This document shows positions 59,038 to 64,000 of a stretch of 64,000 bases of DNA, piece after piece. This DNA is from Synechococcus sp. Cruz-7E5. GTDB lineage: Bacteria > Cyanobacteriota > Cyanobacteriia > PCC-6307 > Cyanobiaceae. The position numbers and the translations under genes were made by a program. The notes beneath the pieces are model-generated. The model was not told the DNA's origin, did not search any database, and was given only the letters and a program-made list of their open reading frames with translations. The stretch spans positions 124,001-188,000 of the forward strand of contig NZ_JAGQCE010000001.1 of NCBI RefSeq assembly GCF_024345995.1, written 5' to 3'. How positions within the stretch are numbered: the stretch's first letter is position 1; every line of letters starts with the position of its first letter.

Positions 59038-60456
59038 TCAGCGAGCCAGCAACAGCAGGTTGGCGAAGGTGAGTCCGTTCCAGAGAGCATGGAGCCCCAC
59101 ACAGGTGCTCAGGCGTCCACTACTGAGACGCAGCCAGCCCAGGCCCAGGCCGAGGGTGAACAGGGGAGGGAACTCTCCGAGGCTGAGGTGGGCGATGCCG
59201 AAAACTGCGCTGCTGAGCAACACCGCGGACAGGGGGCCGAGCTCCCGTCCCAGCACCGGCAGCAACACCCCCCGGAAGATGGTTTCCTCGAACAGGGGGG
59301 CCAGCACGATCGCCGTGAAGGCGAAACAGGCAAGGGTCAGGCCGTTACCGCTGCGCAGCACCAGCTCCAGCAGAGGATTGCTCCCGCCGATGTCGCTCCA
59401 GACGAGCTGCTGCAGCCAGCCGACCAACGCCACCAGGGGCAGCACGATCAGCAGATACTTCAGCGACTTGCGCAGGGCTGAACCAACCGGCCGCCAGCGG
59501 AACTGCAGCCAGCCCCCCTGCGGGGCCTCGCCCCTCGAGCGCAGCAGCCAGAAGAGCATCAGCAGCGGCGCGGCCATCAGGCCGAGGTACATGGCGAGAA
59601 CCGTGACGCCATCAGCGAGGGGAGGCTTGATGGCCAGTGCGGAGAGAGTGGCCTGCAGCAGGGGGCTCAGCAGCACCGGCGTGAGGACTTCCCCCAGCAG
59701 CACGAACCCTCCGGCGATCAGCAGCACCACATCGATCACCCCCAGGTCGGGGCCGACCAGGCCAGGCAGCGGCTGTTGCTTGCCGCGCCAGCGCAGCCAG
59801 CCTTCCCGCAGAAGCAGCACCAGCCCAACCAGCAGGGCCAGGGCTGGCAGCAGGTTGATGCCCAGGAGCTGGAGCAGGGCGCGCCGCTCGGCAGCAGGCT
59901 CGCCGCAGTCGCTGCTGTTCGCCAGCACCTGGCAGCTCAGGCGCCGCACCAGCGGGTCCTCGAGCATGCCCAGCGCCTCGGCGGGCATGGTGCCGGCTTG
60001 GGGCAGCATCAGCAGCTGCTCGATCAGGGCCTGATCATCGGCGCTGGCAAGCAGTTGCAATTGCAGCAGCAGGGGGCGGGCGGCGGCCGGTTGTCCCTGG
60101 CGCAACTGCAGCAGCGCCCGCTCCAGCAGGCTGATCCTGGCCTCCCGTTCACCGGACGCCTGAGCGGCCGCTGAAGCCGTTGTGCTGTCGCCGCCCTCCT
60201 CTGCCTGCTGCTCCAGCTCAGCCAGCAACAGCCCTCCCGGGTCTTCGCCCACCAGGAGCGGCTGCAGCGAGGGCGGAATCGCCGGTGCTGCCAACGCACT
60301 CAGCTCCAGTTGCCGCCTGGAAAGGTCGTTACCCACCGATGGGCGCTCCAGACTCTCCAGCAGACCGTTGAGCCAGAGCAGCAGGCTCAGCAGCAGGCTG
60401 ACCATGGCCAGCCCCACTTTCAGGGACCCGGCCCGTCCTCGCCCTGCTGTTGCCAC
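59038..60456 (-). CDS. CPBP-family intramembrane protease
   Basis: About 472 residues from GTG 60456, which has AGGAG at a 5-nt distance (the longer frame is open to 60699 but overlaps the divergent phosphatase gene). Residues 17-30 make one helix, then a long soluble region with repeated Leu/Gln helices, then at least six helices. The CPBP (Abi) domain has EETIFRGVLLPVLGRELG with the Glu pair, GIAHLSLGEFPPLF and GLHALWNGLTFANL with conserved His. It may cleave membrane proteins; substrates are unknown. First gene of the run toward ftsL candidate-ftsI. Confidence 0.85.
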   Translation of the reverse strand: MATAGRGRAGSLKVGLAMVSLLLSLLLWLNGLLESLERPSVGNDLSRRQLELSALAAPAIPPSLQPLLVGEDPGGLLLAELEQQAEEGGDSTTASAAAQASGEREARISLLERALLQLRQGQPAAARPLLLQLQLLASADDQALIEQLLMLPQAGTMPAEALGMLEDPLVRRLSCQVLANSSDCGEPAAERRALLQLLGINLLPALALLVGLVLLLREGWLRWRGKQQPLPGLVGPDLGVIDVVLLIAGGFVLLGEVLTPVLLSPLLQATLSALAIKPPLADGVTVLAMYLGLMAAPLLMLFWLLRSRGEAPQGGWLQFRWRPVGSALRKSLKYLLIVLPLVALVGWLQQLVWSDIGGSNPLLELVLRSGNGLTLACFAFTAIVLAPLFEETIFRGVLLPVLGRELGPLSAVLLSSAVFGIAHLSLGEFPPLFTLGLGLGWLRLSSGRLSTCVGLHALWNGLTFANLLLLAR

Positions 60457-60550
60457 CCCAACTCCTCGCACTGGCCCGATTCTCCCTTGAGCCCGACAGG
60501 CAGCCGTAAGCGGAAGCGGCGATGAGCCGTGCAGGAATCCCTCCCATACG

Positions 60551-61933
60551 ATGACGGCGCTTCCAGCTCCAGACCCCGTGCCCCTCCGGCTCCTGCTCGT
60601 CCGCCATGGACTCAGCAGCTTCAACACCGAGCACCGCATCCAGGGCCGGGATGATCTCTCCTCCCTCACCGACGAGGGCCAACGCCAGGCCCGTCTCACT
60701 GGCGCAGCGCTGGCGGACCTTCGCCTCGATGCCGTCTACAGCTCCCCCCTGAGCCGTGCCGCCAACACAGCCGCCCAGCTGCTCGAAGCCCATGGGGGTG
60801 GGCTCGGCGCCGAGCTTGACGACGACCTGCTGGAGGTGGACCTGGCCCCCTGGTGCGGCCTGCTTGGAAGTGAGGTGAAAGAGCGCTTTCCCGAGGCCTA
60901 CCGCCTGTGGAGGGAGGCTCCCGATCAGCTGGAGCTGGAACGCTCCGATGGCAGCAGATTCCGGCCGATTCCAGAGCTGATGGACCAGGCCCGCCGCTGG
61001 GTGGATCGCCTTGAGCGTGAGCATCTCGATCAGGCTGATCAGGCGGGAGACGATCTGAACACGGTGCTGGTGGTGGCCCACAGCGCCATCCTGCGCTGCC
61101 TGGTGCTGCAGTTGCTCGGGCTCCCCGCCAGCCGCTTCCAGGGACTGCGTCTCGATAATGCCTCCCTCTCGGTGTTCAACCTGCAGCGTCAGGCAAGCGG
61201 CGTGCAGGTGCAGATCGAATCGCTCAATGTCACCGCTCACCTGGGCACCCGACTGCCGCCCAAGGGACCAGGAGCACGCCTGCTGCTGGTGCGCCACGGC
61301 GAAACCGACTGGAACCGCCAGGGTCGCTTCCAGGGTCAGATCGATATTCCCCTCAACAGCACTGGTCTGGCCCAGGCACGCTCCGCTGCCGACTTCCTCA
61401 GCGCCGTGCCGATCCAGAAGGCCTTCACCAGCTCGATGGCCAGGCCCCGCCAGACCGCCGAAGCCATCCTCACCGCCCATCCCGAAGTGACGCTCCACAG
61501 CCAGGAGGGCCTGGTGGAGATCGGTCACGGCCGATGGGAGGGGCGCCTGGAGCAGGAGATCTCTCAGGAATGGGGGGAGTTGCTGCAGCAGTGGAAAGAT
61601 GCGCCCCACACCGTGCAGATGCCAGAAGGTGAGAATCTGCAGCAGGTCTGGGACCGCTCGCTGGCGTGCTGGAGGGCTCTGGCTGCTGGTTTGGAGGCGG
61701 GGGAGACCGCCCTGGTGGTGGCCCATGACGCCGTCAACAAAACGATCCTCTGTGCCCTGCTGGGACTGACCCCAGCCGACATCTGGATGGTCAAGCAGGG
61801 CAACGGCGGGGTGAGTGTGATCGACTGGCCGCCGCCGGACAGTGCTGGCGGAACCCTGCCGGTGGTGACCTGCTTGAACCTCACAACCCACCTCGGTGGC
61901 GTGATCGACCGCACCGCTGCCGGCGCCCTCTGA
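60551..61933 (+). CDS. Double-domain histidine phosphatase (phosphoglycerate mutase-like)
   Basis: A 460-residue protein with two tandem histidine-phosphatase domains. Domain 1: RHG at 18-20 (LLLVRHGLSSFNTEHRIQGR) and the second His in LVVAHSAILRCL. Domain 2: LLLVRHGETDWNRQGRFQGQ near residue 250 and VVAHDAVNKTILCALLGL. Both keep RHG and the distal His, so both may be active. Some cyanobacterial homologs act as phosphoserine or 2-carboxy-D-arabinitol-1-phosphate phosphatases; the substrate cannot be told. The stop overlaps the next start by 1 nt (TGATG). Confidence 0.88.
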   Translation: MTALPAPDPVPLRLLLVRHGLSSFNTEHRIQGRDDLSSLTDEGQRQARLTGAALADLRLDAVYSSPLSRAANTAAQLLEAHGGGLGAELDDDLLEVDLAPWCGLLGSEVKERFPEAYRLWREAPDQLELERSDGSRFRPIPELMDQARRWVDRLEREHLDQADQAGDDLNTVLVVAHSAILRCLVLQLLGLPASRFQGLRLDNASLSVFNLQRQASGVQVQIESLNVTAHLGTRLPPKGPGARLLLVRHGETDWNRQGRFQGQIDIPLNSTGLAQARSAADFLSAVPIQKAFTSSMARPRQTAEAILTAHPEVTLHSQEGLVEIGHGRWEGRLEQEISQEWGELLQQWKDAPHTVQMPEGENLQQVWDRSLACWRALAAGLEAGETALVVAHDAVNKTILCALLGLTPADIWMVKQGNGGVSVIDWPPPDSAGGTLPVVTCLNLTTHLGGVIDRTAAGAL

Positions 61934-63207
61934 TGACTGCCCACCTGCTGCAGGATGTCCAGCTGCTGCAGGGGCCCGACCAGCCTCTCCTGCGCAGCGA
62001 TGTGCTGCTCGAGCAGGGGGTGATCACGGCGATTGGCGCCGGGTCCTGGGACGGGGCGGCACGCCTGGGGCTCACTCCCCTGCCAGCTGGCTCCTGGCTG
62101 TTGGCGCCTGCCTTGGTGGATCCCCACAGCTTTCTGGAGGAACCCGAAGACGGCCGCGCCGAAACCCTTGAAAGCCTGGTCCGCTCAGCTGCGGCAGCTG
62201 GCTACGGCACCGTGGCTCTGCTGCCGCGGGCGCGCAACTGGCGTGATCGCCCCGAATGCCTGCGCCTGGCGGTTGAGCCCCCGTTCGAACTGTGCCTATG
62301 GGGGGGGTTCAGCCTCGGTGGTCGCGGCGAAGACCTCTCTGCCCACGCCGATCTGCTGGCCGCCGGTGCCATCGGACTGGCGGAGGAAGGGGAGCTGCCG
62401 CCTCTGCCCCTGCTGGAACGCGGGCTCAGCATCGGCGAATGCTCTGATCGCCCTGTGCTGCTGGCACCGCGGAACGCCAGTCTTGATCACGGTGGTTTCG
62501 TGCGCGAGGGGGTGGAAGCCCTGCGGGCCGGCTGGCCCATGGATCCGCCCCTCAGTGAAACCATCCCCCTGCAGAACCTGCTGGCCCTTGGGGCCTCCCT
62601 GCCCCAGGTGAGCCTGCGCCTGGCGAATCTCTCCACCGCCGCTGGTGTGAAACTGCTGCGGGCGGCCGATCCGGCGCCGATGGCCACGGTCTGCTGGTGG
62701 CATCTGGTGGCCGACAGCGGCAGCCTTGATCCGGTGGCTGAAGGCTGGCGGCTGGTGCCCTCGCTGGGCACTCCCGAAGACCGCCGTGCCCTGGTGGCGG
62801 CGCTTGCTGATGGGGTGATCAGCGCGGTGGCCGTCCACCATCAACCGCTTGATCCAGAAGAGCAACTGCTGCCTCTGGATCAGCGCCGGCCTGGTCTGGC
62901 GGGTCACCGCTACGTACTGCCGCTGTTGTGGCACCAGTTGGTGCGGGAGCAGGGCTGGAGCCCCGAAGCGCTCTGGCGCGCCCTGTGCTGGGGACCGGCC
63001 CGGCTGCTCGATCTGGAGGAACCAGGGCTCCAGTGCGGTTCAAGGCGCTGGATCCTCTTCGACCCGGAGCTGGAGTGGACCCCCAGTGACGATGGCTATG
63101 CCTCCTATGCCTCCAAGGCGGCCAACCAGCCCCTGGGGGGAGAGCAGCTCAGGGGGCGGGTATTGGCGACTGGGCTGCTGCCCCAGCTTTGGCTGGGTCC
63201 CCGCTGA
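61933..63207 (+). CDS. Degenerate dihydroorotase-like protein (pseudo-DHO)
   Basis: A 424-residue homolog of type I dihydroorotase. It keeps the fold markers LLAPALVDPHSFLEEPEDGR, GYGTVALLPRARN, LANLSTAAGVKLLR and GPARLLDLEEPG, but the metal-binding HxH is HSF (65-67). Other ligand His regions are not evident either. In other bacteria such non-catalytic PyrC' subunits scaffold aspartate transcarbamoylase. The 3' end overlaps lepB by 59 nt convergently. The catalytic enzyme is the pyrC at 26500-27570. Confidence 0.82.
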   Translation: MTAHLLQDVQLLQGPDQPLLRSDVLLEQGVITAIGAGSWDGAARLGLTPLPAGSWLLAPALVDPHSFLEEPEDGRAETLESLVRSAAAAGYGTVALLPRARNWRDRPECLRLAVEPPFELCLWGGFSLGGRGEDLSAHADLLAAGAIGLAEEGELPPLPLLERGLSIGECSDRPVLLAPRNASLDHGGFVREGVEALRAGWPMDPPLSETIPLQNLLALGASLPQVSLRLANLSTAAGVKLLRAADPAPMATVCWWHLVADSGSLDPVAEGWRLVPSLGTPEDRRALVAALADGVISAVAVHHQPLDPEEQLLPLDQRRPGLAGHRYVLPLLWHQLVREQGWSPEALWRALCWGPARLLDLEEPGLQCGSRRWILFDPELEWTPSDDGYASYASKAANQPLGGEQLRGRVLATGLLPQLWLGPR

Positions 63208-63979
63208 GGGGATCCGGATCCCCAAGAGGGCCTGTGCGATCCAGTGGCCAGAAGCGGTAGAAGGCCCTGCCGATGATCTCCTTGTGGGGGAGGAAGGGAC
63301 CACCGGGCCAGAAGCGTCCATCCCAGCTGTTGGCGCGGTTGTCGCCGAGGGCCAGCACGGCTCCAGGTGGCACCACGGTGTCGAGGGTGCGGCAGGGGCC
63401 GGTGCCCTGGCTGTCGATCGGGCAGAAGTTCTGGACGTAGGTCTCGCGGATGGTCTGGCCGTTGATGGTCAGCTGCCCGCGGGGGTTGACCACCACCCGG
63501 TCACCGGGGATCGCCACCACCCGTTTGATGTAGGCATCGCATGCCGGTTCCTGCAGGCCGGGGATCGAGCCGATCAGGGGCAGATTCACCAGCAGGCAGC
63601 CCAGGGGGCTGGGGCGTCGATTGGCCTGGAGGGCGGGATCGAAGTGGAAGGGGGAGTGGAAAACCACAATTTCGCCCCGCTGGGGGGCACGGCTGCGAAA
63701 CGAGATTTTCTCCACCAGAAGGCGGTCCTGGATCTGCAGGCCGGGCAGCATGGAGCCAGACGGGATGAAGCGGGCCTCCAACAGAAACTGTCGGATCCCC
63801 AGAGCCACCGCCAGGGTGAGCAGCACACTGCGCCAGAAGGCCCAGGCGCTTTCCGTGCCGTGGACCGACTGCTGGTCTGGCTGAGGCCCCTTTTGCGGCT
63901 CGGGTTCAGGTGTCCCCGAAGGCGTGGTCGGTGATGGGGAGTCCTCGGCGATCAATGCTCTCCTGCTGGAGCCGGTCAC
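63149..63979 (-). CDS. lepB: Signal peptidase I
   Basis: A 276-residue leader peptidase. A Pro/Ser-rich cytoplasmic start, a membrane helix (WRSVLLTLAVALGIRQFLLE, about 49-68), then catalytic Ser76 in FIPSGSMLPGL and Lys152 in YIKRVVAIPGD. The box E segment ALGDNRANSWDGRFWPGG completes the family pattern. It removes signal peptides at the plasma and thylakoid membranes. The 3' end converges on and overlaps the pseudo-DHO gene. Confidence 0.95.
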   Translation of the reverse strand: MTGSSRRALIAEDSPSPTTPSGTPEPEPQKGPQPDQQSVHGTESAWAFWRSVLLTLAVALGIRQFLLEARFIPSGSMLPGLQIQDRLLVEKISFRSRAPQRGEIVVFHSPFHFDPALQANRRPSPLGCLLVNLPLIGSIPGLQEPACDAYIKRVVAIPGDRVVVNPRGQLTINGQTIRETYVQNFCPIDSQGTGPCRTLDTVVPPGAVLALGDNRANSWDGRFWPGGPFLPHKEIIGRAFYRFWPLDRTGPLGDPDPLSGDPAKAGAAAQSPIPAP

Positions 63980-64000
63980 CTTAGGGCTCCGGAGCCGGGC

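Overview
The window looks like a chromosomal segment of a high-G+C alpha-cyanobacterium (picocyanobacterium) of the Cyanobium / freshwater-brackish Synechococcus type. Pointers: ndhL, a ferrochelatase with a C-terminal chlorophyll-binding helix, a Tic22-like protein, Mg-chelatase subunits, a low-CO2-type NDH-1 operon, a Nif11/cupin fusion, two small picocyanobacteria-type proteins and an intronless tRNA-Leu(UAA). The gene order tal - cyclic-nucleotide-binding protein - geranylgeranyl-reductase-like - frr - pyrH - cobO - integrase - hemH - ilvB is, from memory, a core block in Prochlorococcus and marine Synechococcus. No rRNA, CRISPR array, prophage or insertion sequence was seen.

Layout. 1-8.5 kb: Nif11/cupin fusion (cut by the window), GNAT enzyme, small c-type cytochrome, YCII and J-domain proteins, feoA facing feoB, and a leftward run ndhL-DUF3007-trpA-DUF938 methyltransferase-feoB, then tRNA-Leu. 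8.5-13 kb: pterin dehydratase, transglutaminase-like protein, GAF plus degenerate GGDEF protein, sugar dehydrogenase. 12.9-16.2 kb: compact sdhC-sdhA-sdhB operon. 16.2-22 kb: a coupled chlH-like/chlD-like chelatase pair facing the sdh genes. 22-29 kb: second transglutaminase-like protein, pyrF-pyrE fusion, Na+/H+ antiporter, pyrC, ktrB. 29-35 kb: four-gene polar amino-acid ABC transporter and a betaine-type permease/binding-protein fusion. 35-41.4 kb: PII (glnB), GAP-family protein, and the CO2-uptake operon ndhF-ndhD-cupA-like-fasciclin (cupS-like). 41.5-50.4 kb: ppsA, periplasmic binding protein, tic22-like, ilvB, M23 peptidase, hemH. 50.5-57 kb: integrase, cobO, pyrH, frr, reductase, tal. 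56.6-64 kb: CPBP protease - candidate ftsL - ftsI, a double histidine phosphatase coupled to a degenerate dihydroorotase, and lepB.

The genes serve photosynthesis and carbon supply (NDH-1, CO2 hydration, tetrapyrroles), nitrogen and pyrimidine metabolism (PII, amino-acid import, pyrFE, pyrC, pyrH), respiration (sdhCAB), iron and K+ uptake, and cell-wall/envelope work (ftsI, lepB, M23). The most notable observations are the tandem chlH/chlD-like pair, a candidate FtsL directly upstream of ftsI, a fasciclin (CupS-like) gene completing an NDH-1MS operon, a GGDEF protein with a broken active site but intact I-site, a transaldolase with two EF-hand loops, a PII with altered T-loop residues, and a resident integrase whose coding frame runs upstream of any normal start codon. 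All assignments come from reading the translated sequence and memory of families; no database search was run.
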